The notes: a model not told the origin generated them from the letters alone. A stretch of 64,000 nt of DNA from Bacillus sp. EB106-08-02-XG196 (GCF_013396335.1 NZ_JABWSY010000008.1:124001-188000); one strand, 5' to 3'. Shown: positions 16,348-26,047, counted from the first letter of the stretch. Made by a program: numbers and translations.

Positions 16348-17916
16348 CTACTCCCCTTTTGTATCCATACGTTTTTCATCTTCCGTTTGCATAAATTTAG
16401 GTCTTCTCGATAACATGATAAGAGGAGCCCGGATAACCAAATCCATTAAATCATGTTTAAAGTTAGGTGAAAATGGCGCTGTGTAAGGAATCCCAAAGCT
16501 TTTAAGTCTCGCAAGATGAACATTGATCATAATATAAGTTAAAATAATGCCATAAAGACCGAAAATACTTGCCGTAAGCATGGTCACAAAGCGAAGCATC
16601 CGAAATGCAATTCCCGCACTATAGGAAGGAACCGCAAAAGAAGCAATCGCAGTAACAGAAACGACTATTACCATGACAGGACTGACAATACCGGCTTGAA
16701 CTGCAGATTCACCAATAACCAAACCGCCTACAATACCAATCGTCTGACCAATTGGCTTTGGTAAGCGTAGTCCTGCTTCTCTTAACAACTCCAACGTAAC
16801 TTCCATCATGAATGCCTCCACCACTGCCGGAAAAGGCACACCTTCACGTGTAGCAGCGATTGAAAATGCCAGTTTTGACGGAATCATTCCCTGATGAAAG
16901 GAAACAAGAGCTATATATAGTGCTGGAAGAAACAAGGAAATAAAAGCTGCACCATATCTTAATATTCTAATGAGAGAACCGATCATCCAGCGTTCATAAT
17001 AATCCTCTGGCGATTGAATTAAAGCTACAAACGTTAGGGGTGCGATTAAGACAAAAGGTGTTCCATCTAAGATAATGACGACTTTTCCTTCTAAAATCGA
17101 GGCACAAGCCTTATCAGGCCTTTCCGTATGAAGAATCTGAGGAAAAGGAGACATAAAACTGTCTTCAATCCATTGTTCAATGAACCCCGACTCTGGTGCA
17201 TCATCCATATCGATTGAATCCAATCTCTTTTTTACTTCCTTGACAATTTCAGGGTGAACAATACCATCAATATAGACAAGGAAAAGATCCTTTTTCGAAC
17301 GCCTCCCAACCTGAAAGTTTTCAAAATGAAGATTTGGATCGCGAATATTTCTTCGGATCAGTACTGTATTTGTCCGCACGTTTTCAGTAAACCCTTCTCT
17401 TGGTCCACGCACTAATGCTTCTGAAACCGGTTCTTCAATTCCTCTGCTTGCCCAACCCTTCGTACCAATCAGTAATACATCCGTTGTTCCCTCTACAAAA
17501 ATGGCGGTTTCTCCCGAAAGAACAGCAAACATCACAGCATCGAGACTTTGAACTTTTTTCAGCTCACCTATTGAGAGGATTTCATTCTCCAGTTCGATTA
17601 ACAATTCCTTCTCATTGGCTGGAATTTCTTTATTTGCTTGCGCCATACCAAGCTGAATATTATTAAGAATTTGCGTATTTACAATATCCTTGTCAACTAA
17701 GCCATCAATATAAACAATCGCACAACGATGATTGGAATTTCCGATGGTAACGATTCGAATGATAAGATCATTGGGAGAATGCAGCAGCCTTTTAATTTGT
17801 TCAATATTTTCCATAAGAGTAGGAAAGATTTGATTTGGACTTTCGTGATTTTGCTTCTTCTGATTTACTTCGTGCTTCATCTGTTGCAAGAATCTTTCTT
17901 TTAAAAAGCGAAACAT
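16348..17916 (-). CDS. GerA-type germinant receptor subunit
   Basis: About 522 residues from ATG 17916 (MFRFLKERF). AGAGGGG lies 9 bases upstream; an in-frame ATG nine bases earlier is closer to that site than is usual. The protein has a soluble N-terminal domain (residues about 50-280) and five to six membrane segments in the C-terminal half, with the conserved stretch LRLPKPIGQTIGIVGGLVIG and the EAFMMEVTLELLREAG block. It is the largest receptor subunit and forms an oligomeric channel in the inner spore membrane. First gene of the operon, below a sigma-G-like promoter. Confidence 0.93.
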   Translation of the reverse strand: MFRFLKERFLQQMKHEVNQKKQNHESPNQIFPTLMENIEQIKRLLHSPNDLIIRIVTIGNSNHRCAIVYIDGLVDKDIVNTQILNNIQLGMAQANKEIPANEKELLIELENEILSIGELKKVQSLDAVMFAVLSGETAIFVEGTTDVLLIGTKGWASRGIEEPVSEALVRGPREGFTENVRTNTVLIRRNIRDPNLHFENFQVGRRSKKDLFLVYIDGIVHPEIVKEVKKRLDSIDMDDAPESGFIEQWIEDSFMSPFPQILHTERPDKACASILEGKVVIILDGTPFVLIAPLTFVALIQSPEDYYERWMIGSLIRILRYGAAFISLFLPALYIALVSFHQGMIPSKLAFSIAATREGVPFPAVVEAFMMEVTLELLREAGLRLPKPIGQTIGIVGGLVIGESAVQAGIVSPVMVIVVSVTAIASFAVPSYSAGIAFRMLRFVTMLTASIFGLYGIILTYIMINVHLARLKSFGIPYTAPFSPNFKHDLMDLVIRAPLIMLSRRPKFMQTEDEKRMDTKGE

Positions 17917-17971
17917 CACATGCATCCCCTCTAAGAAGTAAAAGTAACCAATTTTTAACACGAATTTTTTT

Positions 17972-18001
17972 TAGTTTGTGATAAATACAGATAACTATGC
18001 A
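17972..18001 (-). promoter_or_regulatory. sigma-G-like forespore promoter for the ger operon
   Basis: The minus strand reads TGCATA, 17 bases, then CAAACTA. The sigma-G consensus is roughly TGCATA or GNATR with CATNNTA (often CATACTA), so six of seven -10 bases match. It is about 55 bp upstream of the gerA-type start, and ger operons are known sigma-G targets. Confidence 0.6.
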
Positions 18002-18471
18002 AAAAAATAATGACAGTAAGCCCGAATGATAAAAACAATTCCACACCCTTTTATGGAAACTAACCATCCCCCTGTGCGATCAGCATGTTTATAGGGGCGG
18101 CTTTTCTTAGCAGTTTGCCTGGAGATAAAATTAAACCGTTTTTTATGGATGATTGCTATCATATATCAATTAAAGAATCGAAAACGGTTCATAGCTGTTA
18201 ATCAATATCTTCAAGCAGACTTCGACATTTCTCCTTCCAATCAATCGTTTGATTAATAAGGAGAAATATCTCTTTATATCAATCTTTTTCTCTAGAAAAT
18301 CGTAAAAAGAAAGTCGAAAGAGTCGTAGAATGGAAAGCTATATAACGAGAATCGTTATGCCACTTCCTCATTCTTTCCTTATTTACCTATACTGAAGCAA
18401 ATATTTGGATTAAATTAAAGGCTGCCTATTAAATAAAGGCAGACCTATTTCTTAATACTAATAAAAAAAAC
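18002..18471. other. non-coding region with nested inverted repeats
   Basis: About 470 bp between divergent genes. It holds AACCGTTTT at 18134-18142 paired with AAAACGGTT at 18181-18189, and a second hairpin ATTTCTCCTT (18227-18236) / AAGGAGAAAT (18258-18267) that itself contains AATCAA/TTGATT. No coding region seen. Confidence 0.55.
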
Positions 18472-18489
18472 ATGAGAGAAGGTATTTTA

Positions 18490-19335
18490 ATGCTGAAAAA
18501 ACTAGCAAATAGAGTTTATTATATGCCTCATTATTCAGAAACGGATCGTCCGGCATTAGGTTTAATTTATGGGGATACCTTTAGCTTAATCGTTGATTCA
18601 GGGAATTCACCTGCACATGCAAGGGATTTCCTCAATCAAGTGAAAAAAATGGATATACCTCCGGTGAAATTTGTTGTCATAACACATTGGCACTGGGATC
18701 ATATTTTTGGTATTAAAACGATGGGCTTATTAACAATTAGTCACGATGAAACGAAGAAGAAAGTGGATTATTTGAAAACCCTAAAATGGGATGATGCCTC
18801 ATTAGATGCACGAGTGGAGACTGGTGAAGAAATTGAGTTTTGTCAAGACATGATAAAACGCGAAATGCCTAACCGGGATCATTTGGAATTGAAGGTGCCG
18901 GACCTAACCTTTACGAATAAAATTGAGATTGATTTGGGTGGCATGAACTGTGTAGTTGAGCATGTTGGTGGTGTCCATGCGCAGGACTCTTCTATTATTT
19001 ATATTCCAGATGAAAAAGTAATGTTTTTGGGAGATTGCATCTATCAGGACTTTTATAGCGGTGAATGGAGCTATGACCTAGAAGAACTTGTGACCCTACT
19101 AGACAAAATAAAAAAATACGATGTCGATATTTATGTAACCGGGCACCAAAATCCGCATACTCGCGAAGAAATGTGGAGATTCTTTGATGATTTAACTAGT
19201 ATCGGGGAAATCGTGGATAAAGAGGTCTCTGTTGATAAAGCCGTCACTACATTTACCGAGGTGCGAAAGGAAACCCCGAACGAAGAACAACTCGAGCACA
19301 TCCAAAACTTTGTTAGTGGGAATCGGAAGAAATAA
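18490..19335 (+). CDS. metallo-beta-lactamase-fold hydrolase
   Basis: 281 residues from ATG 18490; the AGAAGG ribosome site lies between this codon and an upstream ATG at 18472, which fixes the start. The metal motif is His66-x-His68-x-Asp70-His71 (THWHWDH). Later ligands are plausible at HVGGVHAQDSS, FLGDCIYQD and VTGHQNPH. The fold covers glyoxalase II, lactonases, lactamases and many others; the substrate is unknown. A stretch between the first and second ligands (KKVDYLKTLKWDDAS) is helical and may shape the active site. It is monocistronic and convergent with the chromate genes. Confidence 0.85.
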   Translation: MLKKLANRVYYMPHYSETDRPALGLIYGDTFSLIVDSGNSPAHARDFLNQVKKMDIPPVKFVVITHWHWDHIFGIKTMGLLTISHDETKKKVDYLKTLKWDDASLDARVETGEEIEFCQDMIKREMPNRDHLELKVPDLTFTNKIEIDLGGMNCVVEHVGGVHAQDSSIIYIPDEKVMFLGDCIYQDFYSGEWSYDLEELVTLLDKIKKYDVDIYVTGHQNPHTREEMWRFFDDLTSIGEIVDKEVSVDKAVTTFTEVRKETPNEEQLEHIQNFVSGNRKK

Positions 19336-19340
19336 AAGTG

Positions 19341-19447
19341 CCGCAAGGACGGTTCTCATGGGTTATTACTTACACTGCACCTCAAAAAACTAGAGCAAAT
19401 CAGCTTCTCTGCTTTGCCATCAGAACCGTCCCCATGGTCACCCATGG
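19341..19447. repeat. palindromic repeat, long-loop variant with type-2 right arm
   Basis: Left arm CAAGGACGGTTCTCATGGG at 19344, then about 58 bases, then the alternative right arm GCCATCAGAACCGTCCCCATGG. After it the flank CCATGGTCAC is repeated twice. It fills the space between convergent genes ending 19335 and 19448. Confidence 0.82.
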
Positions 19448-19981
19448 TCACCCCAAATTGATTGCACCGTAAATGAGGGCACCAAATACGATTAATCCGG
19501 GGTGTACTTTTACTTTTTCCATTAGTAAATAACTGCCTATTCCTAAGAATAGAATGTGTCCGATTCCGATTTGAAAGTATGATTCATAGAAGGATTGAAA
19601 GGTCATCACTCCTAGAAGTACCGCAATGGTCGGTTTTACGTAAAGCGTCATGCGTTTTACTTGAGGAGACTTCCTAAACTTATAGAGAAGACCCATTAGA
19701 GTCAGCATCAGTATCAGAGACGGAGCGACTGTGGCTAATACGGCCAGCACTGAGCCAAAGTAGCCTCCTACTTGAAATCCGATGTAGCCTGCCATCTTTG
19801 TTGCAATCGGACCTGGCAAGGCATTTCCCATGGCGAAAGCTTCATTAAATTCTTGTGTGGTTAACCAATGATAGTTCTCTACTACTTCATTTTGAATGAG
19901 AGGAATGGTGGCTGGTCCTCCCCCATATCCTAAAATATTCGCAATGAAAAAGGCCCAAAAAATATGCAAGTAAATCATCAT
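19448..19981 (-). CDS. ywrA: chromate transporter subunit, short CHR type (YwrA-like)
   Basis: 177 residues, a half-size CHR protein with five to six membrane segments. It carries the CHR signature FFIANILGYGGGPATIPL at the N-terminus and MGNALPGPIATKMAGYIG after the first helices. Two half-size proteins together form the functional efflux unit. It overlaps the upstream paralogue by four bases (ATGA). In B. subtilis ywrB and ywrA encode such a pair close to ywrD, and the same order with a gamma-glutamyltransferase is seen here. Function: chromate export. Confidence 0.88.
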   Translation of the reverse strand: MMIYLHIFWAFFIANILGYGGGPATIPLIQNEVVENYHWLTTQEFNEAFAMGNALPGPIATKMAGYIGFQVGGYFGSVLAVLATVAPSLILMLTLMGLLYKFRKSPQVKRMTLYVKPTIAVLLGVMTFQSFYESYFQIGIGHILFLGIGSYLLMEKVKVHPGLIVFGALIYGAINLG

Positions 19982-20550
19982 AGTGATAGTCCCTTCTCTT
20001 TGTCCCTTTTCACCGTGATACGGGTTGGTTTTACTAAGGCAAATAGTAAAAGAGCTCCTATTACAAAGCCGGGATGAATACCGAAGTATTCAATTAGTAC
20101 TAAGGCGACAAGGATGTGCACGGTGGTAAAAAACCACTTAAGTCCTTTAATAGCACTCTGGACAAATTCCCAGGTTAAGACTCCAAGCATCACCGCTACT
20201 ACCGGTACAACTGCCTTCGTCATTCCTTGAACCCATTTCAAATCTTTAAACTCAATTAAGGTGCTAAGTAATATAATCATAAAAAAGATCGTAGGTAAAA
20301 TGGTGGCAAAGATGGCGTTGATCATGCCAGGTACGCCGCCAATGCGAAATCCAATATAGCCTGCCATCTTTGTTGCAATCGGACCAGGCAATGTATTTGC
20401 AATGGCTAATACATCGCCAAATTCCTCATTGTTCATCCATTTAAACCGTTCTACTACCTCTTTTTGGACGAGCGGAATCGTTGTAGGTCCCCCGCCATAT
20501 CCAAGCATACTGCTTCGAAAAAATGCGATAAAAATGTCTCGCTGTTTCAT
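19978..20550 (-). CDS. ywrB: chromate transporter subunit, short CHR type (YwrB-like)
   Basis: 190 residues and about 45% similar by eye to the adjacent subunit, with the matching N-terminal FFRSSMLGYGGGPTTIPLVQ and the block IANTLPGPIATKMAGYIGFR. It is the first of the two half-size chromate transporter genes, with AAAGGATT as ribosome site, and lies 22 bp downstream of the gamma-glutamyltransferase. In B. subtilis a Lrp-type regulator (ywrC) lies between these genes; it is missing here. Confidence 0.88.
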   Translation of the reverse strand: MKQRDIFIAFFRSSMLGYGGGPTTIPLVQKEVVERFKWMNNEEFGDVLAIANTLPGPIATKMAGYIGFRIGGVPGMINAIFATILPTIFFMIILLSTLIEFKDLKWVQGMTKAVVPVVAVMLGVLTWEFVQSAIKGLKWFFTTVHILVALVLIEYFGIHPGFVIGALLLFALVKPTRITVKRDKEKGLSL

Positions 20551-20572
20551 AGAATCAATCCTTTACTGTGGA

Positions 20573-22183
20573 TTACCAACTGGCAATGGCTCCATCTGTC
20601 CGTGATTCTGTTCCCCCCATTAGTACACCTGTTTCAGGATTTCGCCATATTATTTGTCCGCGGCCAAACGAACCTGAGTCCACCATTACTTTAATGTCAT
20701 GTCCTTTTTGCACCAATTCTTCTGCGATGTGGAAGGGGAAGGTTTTCTCTACCTCTATGGTTCTATCATTCTTCCATTGCCATCTTGGTGCATCTAATGC
20801 TGCTTGGGGATTTAAGTGAAAATCGATGGTATTCATAATGACTTGAACATGACCTTGCGGCTGCATGTAGCCTCCCATTACACCGAATGGTCCAACAGGT
20901 TGATTGTCCTTCGTTAGAAATCCTGGAATAATCGTATGGTACGTCTTCTTGCCGCCCTCAAGAGAGTTGTAATGCTCAGGGTCAAGGCTGAAATCATGTC
21001 CGCGGTTCTGTAAGCCAATTCCTGTTCCAGGCACGACAATCCCAGAACCAAAGCCCATGTAATTGCTTTGGATAAATGATACCATATTTCCCTCTCCATC
21101 TGCTGTTGCGAGGTACACGGTTCCTCCACGCGGCGGTACACCTGGAGCCGGAGTGGACGCTTCACTTCCAATTAGTGCCTGACGCTGCCTGCCATAAGAA
21201 GTACTTAATAGCTCTTCTGCGGTTACCTCCATATGCTTAGGGTCTGTAATATATTGCTTACCGCATGAAAAAGCTAGCTTCATAGCTTCGATTTGTTTGT
21301 GGTAGGTGTCTGTTGCTTCTTTAGCAGTAAAATCAAAGCCTTTTAGTATGTTTAGCGCCATAAGAGCTACAATCCCCTGCCCGTTTGGCGGAATTTCCCA
21401 AACATCATAGCCGCGGTAGTTTACCTTAATAGGATCTACCCATTCCGGTTGAAAGGCTGCTAAATCATCTTTTGTTAAATAGCCTCCGTAAGTCTTGGAA
21501 GCTGCGGCTATTTTTTCTGCAATGGCCCCTTTGTAAAAGCTTTCTCCGCCTGTCCGTGCGATTTCTTCAAGTGTGTCAGCATGGTCAAGAGACGACCATA
21601 TTTCTCCGACTTCAGGTGCTCGCCCTTTTGGTGCAAAGGTCTCAAACCATGCTTCGAACTCTTCCCCTGTACATTGCTGTTTGTATTGTGCGAAGGCCCT
21701 TTTCCAAAAGCGTCCTAGTGTAGGTGAAACAGGATAGCCGTTTGCCGCATATTCAATGGCTGGCTTCATCACCTCTACCAGCGGCAGGCGGCCAAACCGT
21801 TTTGATAATTCTACCCAAGCTGCCGGTGCACCAGGTACCGTTACCGGGGTCCAGCCATACTTAGGCATTCTTTCGTGTCCAGCTTGTTTTACCTTCTCGA
21901 TGGAGATATTCATCGGTGCCGGACCACTTGAATTTAGTCCGTGTAATTGTCCTTTTGTCCAAACAAGTGCAAATGCGTCTCCCCCAATCCCGTTGGAGGT
22001 AGGCTCTACTACTGTCAAACAAGCGGCGGTTGCAATTGCTGCATCAATCGCATTTCCGCCTTGTTTCAAAATATCCAGCCCTGCTTGTGCAGCCAAGGGC
22101 TGAGACGTAGCGACCATTCCATTCTTGGCATATGCTACATTTCGTTGTGATGAATAAGGATAATGCCCAGCATCAAAATTCAT
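20573..22183 (-). CDS. ywrD: gamma-glutamyltransferase / gamma-glutamyl hydrolase (YwrD-like)
   Basis: 536 residues of the Ntn-hydrolase GGT family. The large-subunit hallmarks are AAQAGLDILKQGGNAIDAAIA (20-residue core) and EPTSNGIGGDAF. The autocatalytic cleavage point and nucleophile is Thr355 in GGTVYLATADGEGN. No signal peptide is present, unlike secreted Ggt, so the enzyme is probably cytoplasmic, as expected for YwrD. It would split gamma-glutamyl peptides or glutathione. The next genes upstream encode a complete oligopeptide ABC importer 39 bp away, which suggests that the importer feeds this enzyme. RBS AAAGGAGG before the ATG at 22183. Confidence 0.92.
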   Translation of the reverse strand: MNFDAGHYPYSSQRNVAYAKNGMVATSQPLAAQAGLDILKQGGNAIDAAIATAACLTVVEPTSNGIGGDAFALVWTKGQLHGLNSSGPAPMNISIEKVKQAGHERMPKYGWTPVTVPGAPAAWVELSKRFGRLPLVEVMKPAIEYAANGYPVSPTLGRFWKRAFAQYKQQCTGEEFEAWFETFAPKGRAPEVGEIWSSLDHADTLEEIARTGGESFYKGAIAEKIAAASKTYGGYLTKDDLAAFQPEWVDPIKVNYRGYDVWEIPPNGQGIVALMALNILKGFDFTAKEATDTYHKQIEAMKLAFSCGKQYITDPKHMEVTAEELLSTSYGRQRQALIGSEASTPAPGVPPRGGTVYLATADGEGNMVSFIQSNYMGFGSGIVVPGTGIGLQNRGHDFSLDPEHYNSLEGGKKTYHTIIPGFLTKDNQPVGPFGVMGGYMQPQGHVQVIMNTIDFHLNPQAALDAPRWQWKNDRTIEVEKTFPFHIAEELVQKGHDIKVMVDSGSFGRGQIIWRNPETGVLMGGTESRTDGAIASW

Positions 22184-22222
22184 GTATTGTTACCTCCTTT
22201 TAGTCTCGAACAATCGGATGAT

Positions 22223-23239
22223 TTATCCGATCATTTCTTCTTTCACTTCTTTTACCTTCCCCTCCGTAAAGAGATGACAGGAAACCTGATGTCCACTATC
22301 AATGTCCTTTAGAATGGGAATGTTCGTTTTACAGCTTTCATTTGCGACCGGACAACGAGGATGGAATGTACATCCTGACGGCGGGTTAGCCGGACTTGGC
22401 AAGTCTCCCTGAAGAATGACCCTCTCCCGCTTGGCCTTCGGATTCGCAATGGGCACAGCCGATAATAAAGCTCGCGTATAGGGATGACTTGGGTTCGTGA
22501 AGAGCTGCTTTTTATCGGCAATCTCCACCACACGCCCCAAATACATCACGGCAATTCGATCACATAAGTGCCTAACAACGGAAAGATCGTGGGAAATGAA
22601 GATCAGCGTAAGATTAAACTCCTTCTTCAAATCCTTTAAAAGATTCAAAACCTGCGATTGGATGGAAACATCAAGAGCAGAAACCGGTTCATCCGCAATA
22701 ATCACCTTCGGCTTAAGGATGAGAGCTCGTGCAATCCCAATCCGCTGGCGCTGACCACCAGAGAAGTCATGGGGATGACGGTCTAAGTGCTCTTTTCTCA
22801 GTCCTACCACTTCGATGATTTCCTCCACTTTTTTCATCCGTTCCGCGCGAGATGAACCAATCCCATGCACGATTAGGGGCTCAAGCAAAATCTGCCTAAT
22901 CGTTTTGCGCGGGTTGAGAGAAGCATAGGGATCCTGAAAAACCATTTGAATATCCTTGCGCATCTGCCGCATTTCTTCCTTGGACAGTTTCGCCAGATCC
23001 TTGCCATTGAACCAAACTTCTCCAGCAGAGGGATTCAATAAACGTAGAATCGTACGACCCGTGGTCGATTTCCCACAGCCTGATTCTCCCACTATTCCTA
23101 ACGTCTCACCCGGCATTACGGTAAAATCCACCCCATCAACAGCTTGGACGTGACCGGTTACTTTATTGAAAAAACCCGTTTTAATAGGAAAGTATTTTTT
23201 TAACCCTTTGATCTCTAAAATAGGCTTGTTTTCGCTCAT
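22223..23239 (-). CDS. oligopeptide ABC transporter ATP-binding protein (OppF/DppF type)
   Basis: 338 residues from ATG 23239 (AGGAGG seven bases before; the frame is open further up but within the preceding gene). Walker A GESGCGKST, signature FSGGQRQRIGIARAL, Walker B VIIADEPVSALDVS and the H-loop ISHD are intact. The C-terminal extension carries the opp-type cluster motif CTFHPRCPVANESC, which can bind an iron-sulfur centre in some homologues. Partner of the OppD-type subunit with which it overlaps by four bases. Confidence 0.94.
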   Translation of the reverse strand: MSENKPILEIKGLKKYFPIKTGFFNKVTGHVQAVDGVDFTVMPGETLGIVGESGCGKSTTGRTILRLLNPSAGEVWFNGKDLAKLSKEEMRQMRKDIQMVFQDPYASLNPRKTIRQILLEPLIVHGIGSSRAERMKKVEEIIEVVGLRKEHLDRHPHDFSGGQRQRIGIARALILKPKVIIADEPVSALDVSIQSQVLNLLKDLKKEFNLTLIFISHDLSVVRHLCDRIAVMYLGRVVEIADKKQLFTNPSHPYTRALLSAVPIANPKAKRERVILQGDLPSPANPPSGCTFHPRCPVANESCKTNIPILKDIDSGHQVSCHLFTEGKVKEVKEEMIG

Positions 23240-24210
23240 GATGCATCCTCCTCCGTAACAAGCCAGCAGCGGCATTTATGTTGGTTTTCGATTTCCTTCA
23301 GCTCTGGAGCCTGTTGATGACAAATCTCCTTTGCCCAGCTGCATCGAGGAGCAAACCTGCATCCTTTCGGCATCTCATAAGGAAGCGGAACGGAGCCAGG
23401 AATCGTATTCAAATATTCCTTTTCATCCTCAAAGGATGGAATGGAATCAATCAGCCCTATTGTATAGGGATGCTTCGGATTTTCAAACAAAGTCTCTACG
23501 TCCGTCTCTTCGACAACTTGACCCGCATACATAACAATGACACGGTCGCACATTTCGGCTACAACCCCTAAATCGTGCGTAATGAGCATAATGGACGTTC
23601 CTGTTTTATTTTTTAAATCTCTCATTAAATCCAAAATTTGCGCCTGAATGGTTACATCAAGGGCCGTGGTTGGTTCATCCGCAATGATTAATTGGGGATC
23701 ACATGCCATCGCCATAGCAATCATCACACGCTGACGCATGCCCCCTGAAAGCTGATGGGGGTATTCTCCATAAATCTCTTGTGCTCTCGGCATCCCAACC
23801 GCATTTAGCATCTTAATCGCTCTTGCCTTGGCCTCTTGCTTGGAAATATTCATATGAAGAATAACGGATTCCTCGATTTGCCTTCCTACCGTATGCAATG
23901 GATTAAGGGATGTCATCGGTTCCTGGAAGATCATCGCGATATCATTTCCCCGAACCTTCTGCATATGCTTCTCCGGAAGGGATATCAGCTCCTGCCCCTG
24001 GAAGGTTATGCTTCCTTCATTGCTGGCATTGGACGGCAGAAGCCGCATAACGGAAAGGCTAGTCACACTTTTTCCGCACCCGGATTCCCCAACGACGCCC
24101 AGTGTTTCACCAGGCTTAATGGAGAAATCTACACCATCGACAACACTAACGGTACCGTTGTCTGTTTTAAACGTTGTTTTAAGATTTTTGACCTCCAAGA
24201 TAGCACTCAT
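23236..24210 (-). CDS. oligopeptide ABC transporter ATP-binding protein (OppD/DppD type)
   Basis: About 324 residues from ATG 24210 behind AAAGGAGA (a GTG two codons earlier is possible). Walker A GESGCGKSVT, signature LSGGMRQRVMIAMAMA, Walker B LIIADEPTTALDVT. The C-terminal CRFAPRCSWAKEIC motif matches that of OppD/DppD. It forms the nucleotide-binding pair with the following gene and energises import through the two permeases. Confidence 0.94.
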   Translation of the reverse strand: MSAILEVKNLKTTFKTDNGTVSVVDGVDFSIKPGETLGVVGESGCGKSVTSLSVMRLLPSNASNEGSITFQGQELISLPEKHMQKVRGNDIAMIFQEPMTSLNPLHTVGRQIEESVILHMNISKQEAKARAIKMLNAVGMPRAQEIYGEYPHQLSGGMRQRVMIAMAMACDPQLIIADEPTTALDVTIQAQILDLMRDLKNKTGTSIMLITHDLGVVAEMCDRVIVMYAGQVVEETDVETLFENPKHPYTIGLIDSIPSFEDEKEYLNTIPGSVPLPYEMPKGCRFAPRCSWAKEICHQQAPELKEIENQHKCRCWLVTEEDAS

Positions 24211-24228
24211 GTTCACATCTCCTTTCCA

Positions 24229-25059
24229 TTATTTACGGATTCTTGGATCCAAGGTTTGCTGTAATCCATCCCCCAGCAGATTAAATCCGAGGACAACCAA
24301 GAAAATGGCCATACCAGGAAAAATAGTTGCATAGGGAGACACATTCATTAAAGTTTGGGCCTGGTTCAGCATGCTTCCCCATGATGGGGTCGGCGGCTGC
24401 ACCCCTAGTCCTAAATAGGATAAAGACGCTTCTGCAAGAATTCCTGCTGCCATAGCCAGAGTAGATTGAATAATAATCGGATTAAGTGCATTAGGCAGGA
24501 TATGACTGAAAATAATGCGAAGATCTTTCACGCCTGTCGCCTTGGCCGCATGTATATATTCCATATTACGAAGCTGCAGCACCTGTCCTCGTGTAATTCG
24601 GACAAAAGCGGGGGCAAACCCAATTCCAATGGCGATCATGGCATTTCCGAATCCATTTCCCAACACAGCAGCAATCGCCAGTGCCAGGATAAGAAAAGGG
24701 AAGGCCTGCATGGCATCAACGGATCGCATGACCACCCATTCATCCCAGAATCCACCAAAGTAACCGGAAAGAAGACCAATCGGAACTCCAATGAGGATGG
24801 CAATTCCTACCGATAATAAAGCCGCTTTAATCGAAATTTGGGCTCCATAAACGACACGGGAGTAAATATCCCTTCCTAAATCATCCGTTCCAAAAAGATG
24901 TTCTCCACCTGGAGGCAATAAAATAGCATTATAATCTTGGGCGTTCGGGTCAAATGGTGCCAATTGTTGAGCAAAAATGGCCATCACAACCATGGTTAAA
25001 ATAATAATGGCACCTAAAACCCCTAATCCAGTCCGTAAAAACTTTTTGAACGTCTTCAT
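24229..25059 (-). CDS. oligopeptide ABC transporter permease (OppC/DppC type)
   Basis: 276 residues with about six membrane segments. The EAA loop AAKATGVKDLRIIFSHILPN is the contact with the ATPases. The ATG at 25059 overlaps the stop of the upstream permease (TGATG). An N-terminal OppC-type domain (LGAIIILTMVVMAIFAQQLAPFDP, split into a helix and a periplasmic turn) is present. Second permease of the importer. Confidence 0.93.
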   Translation of the reverse strand: MKTFKKFLRTGLGVLGAIIILTMVVMAIFAQQLAPFDPNAQDYNAILLPPGGEHLFGTDDLGRDIYSRVVYGAQISIKAALLSVGIAILIGVPIGLLSGYFGGFWDEWVVMRSVDAMQAFPFLILALAIAAVLGNGFGNAMIAIGIGFAPAFVRITRGQVLQLRNMEYIHAAKATGVKDLRIIFSHILPNALNPIIIQSTLAMAAGILAEASLSYLGLGVQPPTPSWGSMLNQAQTLMNVSPYATIFPGMAIFLVVLGFNLLGDGLQQTLDPRIRK

Positions 25060-26012
25060 CACGATACCCCCTTCTCCGCCTTGATTCTTGGGTCAATGAC
25101 AGCATAAAGAATATCCACGATCAGATTTACAAAGACAACCAATACAGCAGATACTAAGATAGCGCCCTGGACAGTTACATAGTCACGTTTAAAAACGGAC
25201 TCTACTATGAGTCGGCCAAAGCCGGGAATAGAGAAAATCGATTCGGTTATAACCAGTCCGCCAAGAAGTCCGGCAATCATCAACCCAGAGGTAGTCACAA
25301 CCGGGATCATGGCATTACGGAGCACATGTCCCAAAATGGTCCTCACTTCATTTAGCCCTTTGGCTTTAGCGGTACGAACAAAATCCATATTGACTACCTC
25401 AAGCAAAGAGGAACGAAGCATTCTCATAAGCACCGCCGATTCACGAAGACCTGTGGCCAAACAAGGTAAGATCATGGCCATCAAATTCTGAACAGGATTT
25501 TCCGAAAACGGAACATACCCAGAGGCCGGCAGCCAGCCTAACTCTACTGAAAAATAAATTATGGCCATCATAGCCAGCCAAAAGCTCGGGATACTCATCC
25601 CACCCAAAGCAATAAATGTACTGGTATAGTCGATAGCTGTTCCTCTTCTTACGGCTGCAAGGATGCCGGCAGGAAAAGCAATCAGTAATGCGACCACAAA
25701 GGTACCAATCGTCAATTCAACCGTAGCCGGCAATCGTTGGAAGATTAGTTCGGTGACAGGCACCCGATCCGTGATCGATAATCCCAAATCTCCTGTCACA
25801 ACATTCCCAACCCAGGTTACATACTGAACAACAATAGGCTTATTCAATCCTAATTCTGCACGAAGTGATTCATAGGCTTCCGGTGTCGCTTCCTGACCAA
25901 GAATGACCCGGGCAGGATCACCCGGAATCATATGGATCAGAGAAAATGTCAGAATCGACACTAAGAAGAGAATCGGAATGGTTAACAGCAAACGCCTTAC
26001 TAGGAATTTCAT
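25059..26012 (-). CDS. oligopeptide ABC transporter permease (OppB/DppB type)
   Basis: 317 residues, six membrane segments, start MKFLVRRLLLTIP typical of this permease. The EAA loop reads RTAKAKGLNEVRTILGHVLRN. The motif FSLIHMIPGDPARVILG in the external loop after helix one is conserved in the family. Strong ribosome site AGGAGGAGCAGGAT. It follows the binding-protein gene by 35 bp. Confidence 0.93.
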   Translation of the reverse strand: MKFLVRRLLLTIPILFLVSILTFSLIHMIPGDPARVILGQEATPEAYESLRAELGLNKPIVVQYVTWVGNVVTGDLGLSITDRVPVTELIFQRLPATVELTIGTFVVALLIAFPAGILAAVRRGTAIDYTSTFIALGGMSIPSFWLAMMAIIYFSVELGWLPASGYVPFSENPVQNLMAMILPCLATGLRESAVLMRMLRSSLLEVVNMDFVRTAKAKGLNEVRTILGHVLRNAMIPVVTTSGLMIAGLLGGLVITESIFSIPGFGRLIVESVFKRDYVTVQGAILVSAVLVVFVNLIVDILYAVIDPRIKAEKGVS

Positions 26013-26047
26013 ATCCTGCTCCTCCTCATAGTTATTTCAAGATGATC

